Shown here: piece after piece, positions 1-10,315 of the stretch
How the letters are laid out: every line of letters begins with the position of its first letter
Numbering within the stretch: position 1 is the stretch's first letter
Assembly (NCBI GenBank): GCA_037783545.1
Contig: JBBELK010000402.1
Location: forward strand, 558,001-622,000
DNA from: Henricia sp. BOLD:AAB3569
Lineage: Eukaryota > Echinodermata > Asteroidea > Spinulosida > Echinasteridae
Direction of reading: 5' to 3'
Length of the DNA stretch: 64,000 bases
Notes under the pieces: generated by a model
Database searches by the model: none
What the model saw: only the letters and a program-made list of their open reading frames with translations
What the model was told of the DNA's origin: nothing
Program-made: the position numbers and the translations under genes

Positions 1-600
1 AAGAGAAAATGTAAAATGACAAAAAGTGTCGCTTCAAAACTGTTTAGTGTTAGATGTTTTTGCTGCATGCAAAATTGGCCATCCATTGTCTACGTCGTCC
101 ACAACACCGTGTACGCGTCAAATATAAATTTGAATGATGCTACTGTGTTCTTTAGGGAGGTATTTTACATGATTGTTAGGTTAAAACAAAATCTATTTTC
201 TGACAAAATCTCAATGGGCTCCTTTAAAGAAGCCTGTTCAGATGTTTTCAAAAACAAAAAATGGATTTCGCTCTAAGCCTAACAATTAATCATATAAAAT
301 ACATAATGTACCTCCCCAAAATACTATCCATGGGAAGAAAACAGGAAATCTGTAATCTCCAACTTGGATGTGGAAGCAAAAAGGTTGGTGTAATCACTGC
401 ACTGCTTTATGTAACCGGACAAATTATTTTACAAAACATCGGTGGATTTTTGATGATATCCTTAGAAATATGTGGACTAGGAGTGCGAAATTTTAGAATG
501 GTAATTTAAAGAAAAATATGACAAATTATATGGTATCAAAATCTCAACCACCATGGCAAAAAAATAGGGTGCTCAAAAATGTCATTTGGACACGCTCCAA
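1..600. repeat. Family A dispersed repeat, head-to-head copy
   Basis: Bases 145-245 match the 24600-24690 copy in one orientation. Bases 225-600 match the 60120-60510 copy in the other. The two arms (GGGAGGTATTTTACATGATT near 146 and its complement ending near 320) make a large imperfect inverted repeat around 250. The plus-oriented part carries the family landmarks: TGGAAGCAAAAAGG, AACAT(C)GGTGGATTTTTG, ATATGACAAAT and a weak ATGGACACGCTC-like end. Bases 1-144 show nothing I recognise. Other copies lie at 14050, 23610, 47130, 52000 and 60120. The transposition mechanism is unknown; palindromic structure suggests a DNA-type or foldback element. Confidence 0.6.
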
Positions 601-1088
601 ATTCTCAAAAACACTTGGGCTTCAAATGTTTCTGGATTCCTTAGCTTGTCTTTAACATCCAAATTAAAGATGGCAGCAATGTCTATGGGAGATTCCTCAG
701 GGTCACCCAAGGTCATCCAGCCCCCAAGTTAGCCATCTGAACGCGTCAACTCCGTTGCATACTTTCAGATTTGAATCCAGCCAAAGATCCCTCTGAAAAT
801 CCACGCCCGTCCCTCATCACCTCTAAAGGTCAACAGAGGTCAAGTTGGCTCTTTCACAGAATTGGCATATTTTGAATTGATGAGGGGCAAGGCTGCCTAA
901 AACTTTTTAAAGAATGCCTATTGGAGAAAAGTTGAAGTACAGGCGTTATTCAGACACTCTGTTGGGCAATTCTTCGGTGAGCGAAGTTACATTTTTACCA
1001 ATATATTGTAGTTCTGGACACGTCAACATGCATCATTTTATACTGTTAGTTGTGATGGACTCACTTTTGTTGTGATGGACTTGTGGAC
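601..1088. other. No recognised feature
   Basis: No gene, tRNA or clear inverted repeat seen. A short direct repeat (TTGTGATGGACT) occurs twice just before the TTAA at 1089. Confidence 0.5.
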
Positions 1089-1581
1089 TTAAAGCCTAAC
1101 GTACATCGACATTGCAACTGGAAGCAACTAGTGGCAACTGGTGTTTCCGGCAACTGGGAGCAACTGATCAGTTGCTCAAAAAGGTCGATTACGCGCACTT
1201 GCAACTACCGGCAACTGAAAAAATCCCAGTTGCCGCGAGTTGCTCATGTTCTACTTTCTGGCAACTAGTTGTACCCAGTTGCGGTCAGTTGCGTCGATGT
1301 ACGCGTACTTGCAACTAGTTGCTGCCAGTTGCTCGCGTGAATCTGATCATGTGCGCGCACACCGACAGCAACTGAAAGCAACAGTTGCTTCCAGATGCGA
1401 GGTCAATGTACTCTAGGCTTTACCGAGTTGCCGTGTCGATGTGCGCCCTCTGGAAATGTGCACTGACTAGTTGCTCCCAGTTGCCGCTAGTTGCGCAACT
1501 GATCAGTTGCTGCGCGCACATCGACAGCAACTGATCAGTTGAGTTGCTTCCAGTTGCAATGTCGATGTACGCTAGGCTTAA
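1089..1581. mobile_element. TTAA-flanked MITE with CAACTG-rich interior
   Basis: The ends are long terminal inverted repeats. TTAA then AGCCTAACGTACATCGAC at the left mirrors GTCGATGTACGCTAGGC then TTAA at the right, and the pairing extends through GCAACTGGAAGCAAC. TTAA occurs on both sides (1089-1092 and 1578-1581), the target-site duplication expected of piggyBac-type transposition. The interior is a dense mosaic of GTTGC and CAACTG words, so it can fold on itself many ways. No transposase ORF: non-autonomous. The family assignment rests only on the TTAA. Confidence 0.7.
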
Positions 1582-2346
1582 GCCCTTTTCACACGACATC
1601 AAAAAAACTCGCAAGGTTTAAGACAGAATTTCCGAGCACGGATTGTTTACTTTATGATTACACGGTAGGGTGATTTGGCGTACTTTCACATGACACAGCG
1701 AAAACATCACTGGCATTCCTTGAGACGAGAATGATTTTTCCGTTGGTCGCTGTCAGACCATTGATTTTGCGCATAAATGCTACTGAAACAAGCAGCCAAT
1801 AACATACTAGCGAGAAGGTGTACTGCGACAGCCGAGGAGACAAGATTGTCAAAAAAAATTAAATAAGTCATGGGGCTACGATGAAGTCGTCCAACATCCA
1901 ATCAAAAATGGATGGCATGGTCAAAATCCAGGATCGGAACGGTGATCAGATCCATGAAAGGTGGACGTACTTGCTGAATACTATCAGTTTAAATTTCGCG
2001 GGACGTGGCGTGTGCATGCTGTGCTGTCACAAGGGTCGTGTACGGTGTATAAATGTATCCACGCATGCGCATTGCGTTGAGTGTCACAAAGGACGTTGTA
2101 CAAATCGTTTCACACGATCGTTCTCAAGGATACCTTGAGAAATCTTCCGCTAGTGGAAGATTTTGTCCTAGGTCTGCTGGATCTCCGCCAAAATATCTCA
2201 AGGATTGAGAACATTTCTCAAGGAATGCTTGAGACTCTCAAGCATGGGTGTCCTTTCACACGATGGAACTTTTGTAAGATTTTCTCAAGCATTAAAAAAT
2301 ATCTCAAACCTTGCAAGTTTGTTGGCCTCGTGTGAATAGGGCTTAA
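1578..2346. mobile_element. Second TTAA-flanked MITE abutting the first
   Basis: Terminal inverted repeats of about 40 bp: TTAAGCCCTTTTCACACGA at the left mirrors TCGTGTGAATAGGGCTTAA at the right, followed inside by AACTCGCAAGGTTT and AAACCTTGCAAGTTT. TTAA sits at 1578-1581 and 2343-2346, and the left one is also the right flank of the 1089-1581 element. The interior holds repeated AAGGATACCTTGAG and CTCAAGGATTGAG type sub-repeats (2130-2330). No coding capacity seen. Confidence 0.7.
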
Positions 2347-2830
2347 AGGCAGTATACATCATCGGTAATCTCGAAAATCAGAAATGTTGACAGATTTACG
2401 CCTAACTTACACAATATAAACATGATGACCGTAGAAAACGTCCCCTGAAATGGTTTTGTCTAAAGTGCTATAGTCTTTGAGAAATGAGTAAAACAATTAG
2501 TTTTCGTCTCATGAGACGAAAATTCAATTCGCCACTTCGTCCGAGTGCCATTTCGCTCCAAATTACTTCGTCCAAACACTACATCGCCCAAATGCCACTT
2601 CGCCCCAAAACCACTTCGTGCACAGGCCGTGGTTCGGGGCGAAATGGTTCATGGCGAAGTGGTTTTGGGGCGAAATTACTGCAAAAACTTTTTTGACTGT
2701 TTTCTCAAAAGTTAGATGAAGTACGGAGCTGGTTTTTGCTCAGGTTGGTTTTAATCATGCATATCTTCAATCACACAGGGGGATAAAACTATTTGGAACA
2801 GTTTACCAATCATGTATACCATCTTCAAAG
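2343..2830 (+). repeat. Long dispersed repeat with CTTCGCCCC minisatellite core, copy 1
   Basis: Starts TTAAAGGCAGTATACAT directly at the right TTAA of the previous element. It is matched nearly base for base, in reverse orientation, by 59357-59868. The core (2500-2680) is an internal array of short units around ACTTCGCCCCAAAACC and its complement, preceded by the palindrome TTTCGTCTCATGAGACGAAA. No coding potential. Whether it is a transposon or a segmental duplication cannot be decided from two copies, but the TTAA-plus-AAGG start resembles other elements here. Confidence 0.65.
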
Positions 2831-3340
2831 CTCAACTATAGAGACTACAGCCCTCATCTGTCCTAAAACCTTGCTGATCTGTCAACTTGGATGCCCTTGT
2901 AACTTAGCTCAGTCTGTCCACATTAATAACCACCTGAAGATGCTGGGCATGTTTGAATCTACACATTCTATTGCACAATAGCAACCTTGATGACATAAGT
3001 TGAATTCCTCTGTACAGTGACCATTGCCACCTGTCTGCATCAAACTAAAGTGTATAATGGTTGGTGAAATTACTTAATTCTGATGTAAGATTTCAGCCAT
3101 CTGGTGTGAAAACCTTGAATGCATTTCTGCTCCATTAAACCAGCCAAGGCTAAATTGTATTGGATTGTTGGTAGCCTTTTAATGTTACTCAAGGAAAATA
3201 GCACTGATTTTTTCCCACCCAGCATAATCGGTATAAAATGCATGTCAGTGAAGAGCTCAATTTAAAATTCTACTGTGAGAATTCATGACACAAGACAGGT
3301 TTAAACCCTTTAGTGGTAGAAACCATGGGAGCGCAATTGG
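2831..3340. other. No recognised feature
   Basis: Unremarkable AT-rich sequence leading into the tRNA-like array. No ORF worth calling. Confidence 0.5.
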
Positions 3341-4215
3341 GAGAAGAATTGGGCTCATAGGGAAAACCTGAGGGAGTATACCACTGTGCCTCATACCCGG
3401 TAGCTCGGTTGGTAGAACATTTACTGGATGAGTCAGATGTCGTGGGGAAAACCTGAGGGAGTATACCACTGTGCCTTAGAGCTCAGCTGGTAAAGCATCT
3501 GCTCGATGAGTCAGGGGTCTTGGGGAAACCTGACGGAGTATACCGCTGTGCCTCATAGCTCAGCTGGTAGAGCATCTGCTCGATGAGTCAGGGGTCTTGG
3601 GGGAAAACCTGAAGGAGTATATCACTGTGCCTCATAGCTCAGCTGGTAGAGCATCCGCCTAGTGTGTCAGAGGTCTTGGGGAAAAACCTGAGGGAGTAGA
3701 CCACTGTGCCTTATAGCTCAGCTGATAGAGAATGTGCCTGGTGAGTCAGAGGTCTTGGGGAAAGCCTGGGGGAGTAGACCATTGTGCCTCATAGCTCAGT
3801 TGGTAGAGCATCTGCCTGGTTGTCACAGATCTTGGGAGAAAACCTGAGGGAGTACATGTAGATGTACATTTGTATACCATTGTGCCTTATAGTTCAGCTG
3901 ATAGAGAATGTGCCTGGTGAGTCAGAGGTCTTTGGGAAAACCTGAGGGAATAGACCATTGTGCCTTATAGCTCAGCTGATAGAGAATGTGCCTGGTGTGT
4001 AAGAGGTCTTGGGGAATACCTGAGGGAGTACACATGTACATTTGTATACCACTGTGCCTCATAGCTCAGCTGGTAGAGCATCTGCCTAGTGTGTCGGAGG
4101 TCTTGGGGGATACCTGAGAGGGAGAAGACCACTGTGCCTCTTCGATGAGCTGGTAAAGCATCTGCCTGGTGTGTCAGAGGTCTCGGGTTCGAATCCCGAT
4201 AAGGACCCTACGATT
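3341..4215 (+). repeat. tRNA-derived tandem array 1 (about 10 units)
   Basis: Units begin TGCCTCATAGCTCAGCTGGT at about 3387, 3472, 3549, 3628, 3707, 3785, 3883, 3961, 4055 and 4135, so spacing is mostly 77-85 bases with two longer units carrying extra TACATGTA sequence. Each unit has a D-arm (AGCTCAGCTGGTAGAGC, containing an A box), a degenerate anticodon arm (TCTGCCTGGTGTGTCAGA) and then GGTCTTGGGGAAAACCTGAGG in place of a T-arm, followed by the linker GGAGTATACCACTG. Units are noticeably diverged, suggesting an older array than that at 62891. ORFs read through it are by-products of the repeat. Confidence 0.85.
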
Positions 4216-4235
4216 TTTCTCTCACACCAAATTTT
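4132..4235 (+). other. Terminal array unit with intact B box (tRNA-derived SINE head)
   Basis: The last unit of array 1 differs from the others. After GTGTCAGAGGTCTC it continues GGGTTCGAATCCCGA, a full T-arm and B-box match, then AAGGACCCTACGATTTTTCTC, which contains a T5 run. The same downstream sequence follows the B box at 36066 on the minus strand. So this appears to be the head and start of the body of a tRNA-derived SINE from which the array units derive. The acceptor stem is imperfect, so it is not called as a functional tRNA. Confidence 0.6.
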
Positions 4236-4984
4236 GTTGTTTGGAAGCGTATACAATACTTCCTTTTCATTAAAACCATAAAACAAGAACAAGCTTGTCA
4301 TCGAACTACTGACGGAAAAGTTCAAAAGAGAAAGATAACTCTGCACAGAAAACCATCAAACACCCATTGCTCATCTCTACCTAGTTGACCTTTGACCCGA
4401 AGACCAACCTCACCTGTGTACATCATTCCGCAAATTGCAGAATAAAGCTGGTAAAAATACCTCACAATCGACTGTTGAAAGGTTTTTCATTCTCTCAGGG
4501 CTTGGCAAAAATTCCTCATTTTCGGTGAGCTGTCCCACCGCCCTTACACCATCAAAAATCATTCCCCTATGTTCGTGGCCCAGGATGACCCCCAAATTCC
4601 TTTCTGTGGAGATTCAGCAGTTTTAATTTTGTCCTCTTTTTAAATGTCTGGTATTTGTTTTTCGTTTTGCAAACCTTGTCTGTTTCCTTAAAGGTGCCCT
4701 GAATTACATACATGTACATGTAGTCGGTTAATAGGCTGTTTTCATAATGTATCAAAATTCATGGATGTTTTTTGTGACATTGTCTTGTGTTGAGCTATTT
4801 CATTCACCTGTTACTTTAAATTTGATTTCTATGGTTGGAATTCATTTTGCATACATTGGTTGTTGCTAGGTAGGACAAGCCTTGCACAAGCTTTAAAAAA
4901 TGCATTAAATTAAAAAGAATGGGGGGGGAGGTTGGTTTGACCCCCCAAAAAGCACCCCTCTGGATCTGCGTCTGGTAGCACTTT
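4216..4984. other. SINE-like body then unremarkable sequence
   Basis: The first 60 bases resemble the SINE body seen at 36066 and 56500. The rest shows no gene or structured repeat. Several TACATGTA palindromes occur near 4705. Confidence 0.4.
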
Positions 4985-5080
4985 ATACGAAAACAAAATT
5001 GTGTTGTGTTTGTTACCATTGCTATCGACACTTTTAGTCAGATGTCAACTTGTGAATTAAAATTTTGGGTAACGTGTTGT
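4985..5080 (+). repeat. Family C fragment
   Basis: GTGTTTGTTACCATTGCTATC and AATTAAAATTTTGGGTAACG match the distal part of family C (6740-6790) and, in reverse, 32045-32090. A short relic only. Confidence 0.45.
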
Positions 5081-5082
5081 AG

Positions 5083-5250
5083 TACTAGAGTCCAGGACTC
5101 GGACTAGAGTCCGACTCGAGTCACAATTTTCTTGACTCGGACTTGACTCGAGTCACAATAAAAAATGACTCGGACTCGGACTCTTACTCGACCATGATGA
5201 CTCGGACTCGAACATCATGGTGACTCATGACTCATGAGTCACATATTTCA
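5083..5250. repeat. Degenerate tandem repeat of GACTCG
   Basis: A run of GACTCG, GAGTC and ACTCGAGTC words, ending in GACTCATGACTCATGAGTC. The unit is short and variable. Because GACTC and GAGTC are complementary, the tract is also internally self-complementary. Confidence 0.7.
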
Positions 5251-5274
5251 AAAAAGAAAAAAAAAATTATATTC

Positions 5275-5640
5275 GCGCACTTAATTATTATTATTTATTA
5301 TTATTTCTTTCTGGTACATGTATTCATACCAAGAATTCCTCAATAGTGCTCATTGCACTGTCACTCGCAAGCGTGAGGAAACCCATAAAGAATTCGAATT
5401 AGAAATGACCAGAGACACCGGGGAATATCCCCTTGCTCTTTACGAAAGAATGCTCTGGGATCTTTAGAGTGCGTTACCATTACCTAACACACTGGACCAA
5501 CAACTTTACATCCCTTCTGAAGGATGGAGCAAGTGTGGTTGAGTGCCTTGCCCAAGGGCACAGGTACCGCAGCCGGATTCGAACCCGCAACCCCAAATTT
5601 TCACCCATGATTGCGAGTCAATGGCCCTAACCATTGATGT
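5275..5640 (-). mobile_element. tRNA-derived SINE, nearly full length
   Basis: On the minus strand the tRNA-like head (ATGGTTAGGGCCATTGACTC, then B box GGGTTCGAATCCGG) is followed by GTGCCCTTGGGCAAGGCACT, then a body (GATGTAAAGTTGTTGGTCC, TGTGTTAGGTAA, AAAGATCCCAGAG) and a TAA-rich tail near 5283-5310. The body is shared with the SINE at 22246. The head lacks the first bases of the tRNA, so it is slightly 5' truncated. Sea urchins have SINEs with comparable body motifs, as I recall; family name left open. Confidence 0.75.
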
Positions 5641-6139
5641 AATCACATTAATTAAAGACTAGAGAAACAGTTACCTACCAAAGTGATAAATTTCGAGGGC
5701 CCTTTAAAATAACCTAGGAATTTCACCATCTAATTGGATGTTCTGAACCCTGACCTCCGCTTAGGACACAAGAGAGCCATTCTCCTCCAAAAGATTGGTC
5801 CCTAAAGTTTAATTTGATACAGACTTTTCAAAATTTCGAAACTTAAACATCATGCTTCATTAAAACAGCCAATTTGAATTTGCTCGAGAATTCCACTTGA
5901 CACTGATGGGTAGGATTAGTTTGGTCCTGTAAAGAGCGTGCCGAAAAATTGTTCTGGGGGTTTGGGAATTTGCTCACAAATTGGCAGCATAATGGGCTGG
6001 AAGAAGTAGACATTTCTGCCCACTCGCTGAGGGAGTTCTGCAATTTCAGAGACTTTGTCGGCTTTAAAGGCCCATATCATTTGCAGATAGATAATTTTTT
6101 AACAAATTATCCAGAAACAACAGCGTTATATAACTAAGG
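5641..6139. other. No recognised feature
   Basis: No gene or clear repeat structure found. Confidence 0.5.
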
Positions 6140-6450
6140 CCTTTTCTCACTAGAATGTCAAACCCTGGGGCGAACTCTTCCTGGGGCCACCCCGGGTTGT
6201 CGTGCGATTTGTAACCCCCGAGTTCAACCTCGCGTCTTTTTACACTTGTCTTTCTCAAACCACACCTATTTCGCTCCCGGGGCAGGGGGGTAGGGAGGGG
6301 GCAGAGCTCGCCCCGGGGATTGGCACCCTGGTTTCCCGCTTGAGGAAGTCGAACCCCGGGGCGAGCTCCTATCAAGTATAATTTCTCGTCATTCTGTCCA
6401 GTTTTAGTTCCTTTTGTATTTCGTCGTCCTCCCAAGATTTGGACTTGTTG
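6140..6450. repeat. MITE-like fragment with CCCCGGG/CGAACTC words
   Basis: Begins GGCCTTTTCTCACTAGAATGTCAAACCCTGGGGC-like sequence and ends GGACTTGTTGGAAAGGCCTT. Interior GGGGCGAACTC and GAACCCCGGGGCGAGCTC blocks resemble elements at 9567-10243 and 25205-25530. The ends are only approximately complementary; boundaries are uncertain. Confidence 0.4.
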
Positions 6451-6454
6451 GAAA

Positions 6455-6790
6455 GGCCTTAAAGAATAATGTTGATAAACTGCCTTTTAGAAATTTTAGC
6501 CACATAGATGCAGTAATACTTCTGAAAACCTTAAAAATCCATGCATGGTTTTTGTATTGAATAAATAGTAAACAAAAATCGTTTTCAAACGATTTTAAAA
6601 GAAAAGATACCATTTTACAAGGGGAACAAATCATGTGGTGTTTGTTTGTTGTATGTTCGTTTTCATCGAGTTTCGAAAGTTTTGAGTCAAAATGTCAAGT
6701 TTTCGAGTTAAAAATGGCAGATTTCGAGTCAAAAATTTCAGTTTTTAAGTCAACTCATGAAGTAAAATTTTGGGTCACTTCAAATGATGT
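6455..6790 (+). repeat. Family C dispersed repeat
   Basis: AATAATGTTGATAAACTGCC, CACATAGATGCAGTAAT and CCATGCATGGTTTTTGT recur at 45961-46210, in reverse at 15295-15395 and in reverse at 32045-32300. This copy is uninterrupted at the point where a 527-bp element sits in the 45-kb copy, so it serves as the empty site. Confidence 0.6.
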
Positions 6791-7245
6791 AATTGGGCCT
6801 TTAACTTTTGCTAGGATTGTCAGGGGAGTGGGAAGATTAGGGCCTACATGTAGACCTAAACAAGGCCATCTGGCTGAACAATAAAACAAAGAGAGTACAT
6901 GATGGGTTCTGACACTGCCAAACTCCCCCTCACAATTTGGGCAGAGCGCAGCCTCTGGGGTTATTTTTTTTTTTTTTTAGTTTTAGCTGTCTGACATTTG
7001 GTAAATGCTCGGAATGCACCCTTGACGTGGAAAAGAACCCAAATCTAAACAAATTATACCCCTCCATCACTCTTCGAGTCTTCTGCTGCAGAGACGAAAA
7101 CATAATCTGCACCTTTTTGACAGTAATAAACAACACCGAGCATTTTTGATCAAAATGTATTTTTAAATTTATTTTCCAGAATGTTTTCTTTAGAGTACAT
7201 TTGCTGTAGGGCAATTCCACACATAGGAATCTTCTTTTTTTTTTT
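6791..7245. other. No recognised feature apart from poly-T runs
   Basis: T-rich runs at 6964-6979 and near 7235. Nothing else recognisable. Confidence 0.5.
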
Positions 7246-7286
7246 TCAAAAAGATGGAGGCTGATAGATGCGACATATTTTATTAG

Positions 7287-7601
7287 TCAGTAACGTGTAT
7301 GACCACCTCTTGTGGCAAGGCTGACTGTACCCTGCTTCCAGATGAGCAACTGAGGCAGGGTGCGCCACTCTGCCTGAAGAACCTCCATGATGAGCTCCTG
7401 CACCATGTAGAACCTGCATGGGAGGCACACAGATGCAGTGGTCAGCTCATACCATGCAGGTTCAGTCAGGTTCAGAGCCCCAGATTCTCCCAGAAGCAGA
7501 AAATGCCACACTTCATTACTGTGGGAATCACTTTGTTCAAACGGGTCATCTAGGACCTGGAGGAAATCACTGAAGCAGAACCGTCTTGAAAGCGATACCA
7601 A
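7287..7601 (-). pseudogene. Tc1/mariner-type transposase C-terminal remnant
   Basis: The minus-strand reading frame contains VLQAEWRTLPQ and ends ATRGGHTRY followed at once by TGA. A terminal Gly-Gly-His-Thr-Arg-Tyr after a (Q)AxWxxIPQ-like helix is a familiar C-terminus of Tc1-like DDE transposases, which cut and paste elements at TA sites. Only this tail is convincing. The upstream part of the frame does not show the expected DDE motifs or the DNAPxH-like block, so the gene is degenerate. A second, more decayed copy lies at 38445-38590, and the sequence upstream of both (7480-7645, 38840-39010) is also shared. Function is lost. Confidence 0.6.
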
Positions 7602-7749
7602 AGTGATTGGTCGATCAGTGCCTTGTTATCTACAAGCTCACTGTATTTAACAGACTGCGGTTCTGATCAATAATTAATATTTAATTAAGTTTTTAGGATG
7701 ATCACACTAAACTTGAAATGGTTAGGGTACATAAAGGCTCGTAAGTACA

Positions 7750-8339
7750 TACACTCGACCAAAAAAGTTCTGTCACCAGTAAGACATTTGTAGATATTTA
7801 TTATGAAATTGGACTTAATGTAGGAAAATAATATATCAGATTTTAGCTGAACATATCACTCAAAGGAATAGAGCTCAAGGGAGTCCATGATGGTAAGCTT
7901 CACGGAACAGGAATGCAACAAAGGAGTGTGGGGTCAGAATGAAAAACACAAAAAAACAACGATGTCAACTTTATTGCACTCAAGCAAGGGGAGTTACAGT
8001 TTTTGCTTCCACCATACCTAATGCAATGGCACGATTTAGATTGGACAATTTAACCATTTTTATTTTGATGTTTTTGACAAGACATTGATAAATCCAAACT
8101 CACTTAAATTGCCCAAATCACAAGTTGCATTTTTCTTTGGTGTTTTTCATTCTGATCCCACACTCCTTTGCTGCATTCCTGTTCAGTGAAGCATACCATC
8201 ATGATCTCTCTTGAGCTCTATTCCTTTGAGGGATATGTTCAGCTAAAATTTGATATATTATTTTCCTACATTAAATCCAATTTAATAATAAATATCTATA
8301 AATGTCTTACTGGTGACAGAACTTTTTTGGTCGAGTGTA
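7750..8339. mobile_element. TA-flanked foldback MITE (family F), copy 1
   Basis: TA then CACTCGACCAAAAAAGTTCT at 7750 mirrors AGAACTTTTTTGGTCGAGTG then TA ending at 8339. The arms stay complementary for roughly 200 bases each (for example AAAGGAATAGAGCTCAAG against CTTGAGCTCTATTCCTTT). TA on both sides and no transposase are consistent with a non-autonomous Tc1/mariner-type element. A second copy at 10961-11809 is interrupted by a LINE end. Confidence 0.8.
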
Positions 8340-8573
8340 TATTGGCTTCCAATTGGCGTTTTTCCTTCCAAAAAAGTTCAAATAAAAATAGATGCCATTT
8401 TCAGTAGCCTACGGTATGCAGTCACTTCAGCTTATAAACTGTTGTTCTGAAATCAATTTAGTTTCTTAAATACTGGTGGTATAATTTTTCCCCGGCATTT
8501 TTCTTACCTAAGTGTTCATGCCATCCTGCAGTGGTAATGTTTCTAATCTAAGACCTCATCACAGTAGCAATAG
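8340..8573. other. No recognised feature
   Basis: Short spacer between two inverted-repeat elements. Confidence 0.4.
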
Positions 8574-8990
8574 TGGTGTTCCCATTGGACTAATTTTGGT
8601 AAAACTCCCGTGGTTGTGCGGGAGGGTAACAAAATTTAGTCCAATGGGGACGCACGGAGAATTAGCGTCCCTGTAAAGCTACCGCGACCGCGATGTAAAA
8701 CTTACAGGGTAAAAGAGTCCGCGGAAACTTTCCGCTCAGCCGCGGGAGTTTTACAGGGCCATCGAAAAGTCCAATGGGAACAATTTCGCCCTGTAAAATG
8801 AACACGATCCTGCAGTAAACTATGGGCCTGCACTGCAAAAGTTTACTGCAAGGTCGCGGTAGCTTTCCGCATGGGCACTGAAAACAATTGCAAATGGGAA
8901 CGCATGGAAAGATTACACGAAGGAATGTTACCGAAGGTCGCGGTAACTTCCCGCGAGGCAGCGGAAAAGAAAGTCCAATGGGAACATGCC
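8574..8990. mobile_element. MITE with TGTTCCCATTGGACT ends
   Basis: GGTGTTCCCATTGGACT at the left mirrors AGTCCAATGGGAACATGCC at the right. The end motif recurs inside (around 8640, 8770 and 8893), and the interior has CCGCGG-, TTTACAGGG- and GGTCGCGGTAGC-type words in both orientations. A partial relative lies at 26040-26195. No target duplication could be read with confidence. Confidence 0.65.
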
Positions 8991-9566
8991 TAATGATTGT
9001 ACATCTAAATTTTCTGCCCAGGGCCGTGTTTTCACCTCACCCTGCAATCTCAGACCTTTTGCTATTTTGCTGAGGACCCTGCCATTGCACGGTCGCCCTC
9101 CGGTGGTCCCATAGCATCTGGTATTTCCATGTGTACAAATACTGACATAATCCCCATCTTTCAAGAATCACTAATAGACCCGCGTGCTCTGCCAGGACAA
9201 ACGTCGGCCGACAGGCCAAGCAGCCTTCGACCAATTTTACCCTCTCCCTTCTTGTCCGTCCGGCGTGACACGCAAACCGTGCGCCATCTGAGCTCGTGCA
9301 GACGGACAAAGCTTTAGGAACTGAAAGAAGCCGGGATTGTCAGGGGCTATGAAGCTGAGACCTCATTATGACAAGGATCTCGGATAATGCCCAAAAAATT
9401 TGATCCGTAAATCCGGGCGGCTTTCTCATGGAGCGTTTACGTGACTCGTTCAGGTCTTGCAGCAAAACTAGCTACAGAAGCATGATACTGGCTTATCATT
9501 CCTTGAAGTGTCTTCAGATTTTTAAAAGGCAGCCTCAAAATGCCAGGATTAAAACCAATACCCGTT
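8991..9566. other. No recognised feature
   Basis: Some complementary words (GTCCGTCCGG and CAGACGGAC, 9255-9305) but no clean element ends and no gene. Confidence 0.45.
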
Positions 9567-10243
9567 TCCCACTAAGCTTTTCTTATCCCGGGGTTCGTTA
9601 ACCCCGAGTTATGTTCCTATTTGTTTCGTTAACCTGGATTTTTGCAAAACCCAGGGCGAGCTTGCCCCGGGTTAGCGCAGTGTGGTTTCCCACTAGACGC
9701 GGCCATATCTGTATACAGGGACTGGAGGAACAGAAATCTGCAAACATCTTATTCCAATTTTCGAGTAGTCCCATCGAGTTGTTACTGAACTTGTCTATCG
9801 ACCAGGCCTGGATGAGGAGCTTTATATCTTCTTCTTTCCGCACCTTTGTCCTCTTCTTTTCGTTATGAATTGAGATATACGGTGCTTGAGAAGCCATGCT
9901 TTAATAAATTGGGAGAGCAAAAATGTGCACGTATACGTACATACAATTATAATGTGTGCCAGCACAGCGCGAGCTAACCCCGAGATTGCCTGTAAACGCT
10001 TAACCCTGCTTGGTTTCCCACTACAATGCTAACCCTGGGGTTCGGCCGTTAACCCCGAGATTGCCATCCTTAACCCTGGTCGCTGGCAGGGTTAACAAAC
10101 CCCGGGGTAACGGCCTAATTTTTTGTCTTAACCCGGGGCGGAAAAGGAGTAGTGGGAACACTCGCGCTGCCCCTGGGTATCTCGGGGTTAAGGATTGCCG
10201 TTACCCCGAGTTAACCTGGAGATTTTGTAGTGGGAAAGGTGTA
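9567..10243. mobile_element. MITE(s) with TTTCCCACTA ends
   Basis: GTTTCCCACTA at 9569 and TAGTGGGAAA at about 10228 are complementary ends. The same motif recurs inside at 9685, 10014 and (reversed) 10149, suggesting one element inserted in another or internal end duplication. The interior is full of CCCCGGGGT, AACCCCGAG and CTCGGGGTTA words in both orientations. Non-coding; boundaries approximate. Confidence 0.55.
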
Positions 10244-10315
10244 CAAGTCATAGTTCTTTCCAACTTAACTCTGAGGTCTTGTTTCTGTAAATAGAACGTC
10301 ACAAGTCAACTAATA

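Noticed and set aside
1083-1580. CRISPR-like direct repeats (CAACTG spacing).
   Set aside because: Words are short, in both orientations and irregularly spaced, within a TTAA-flanked MITE in an animal genome.
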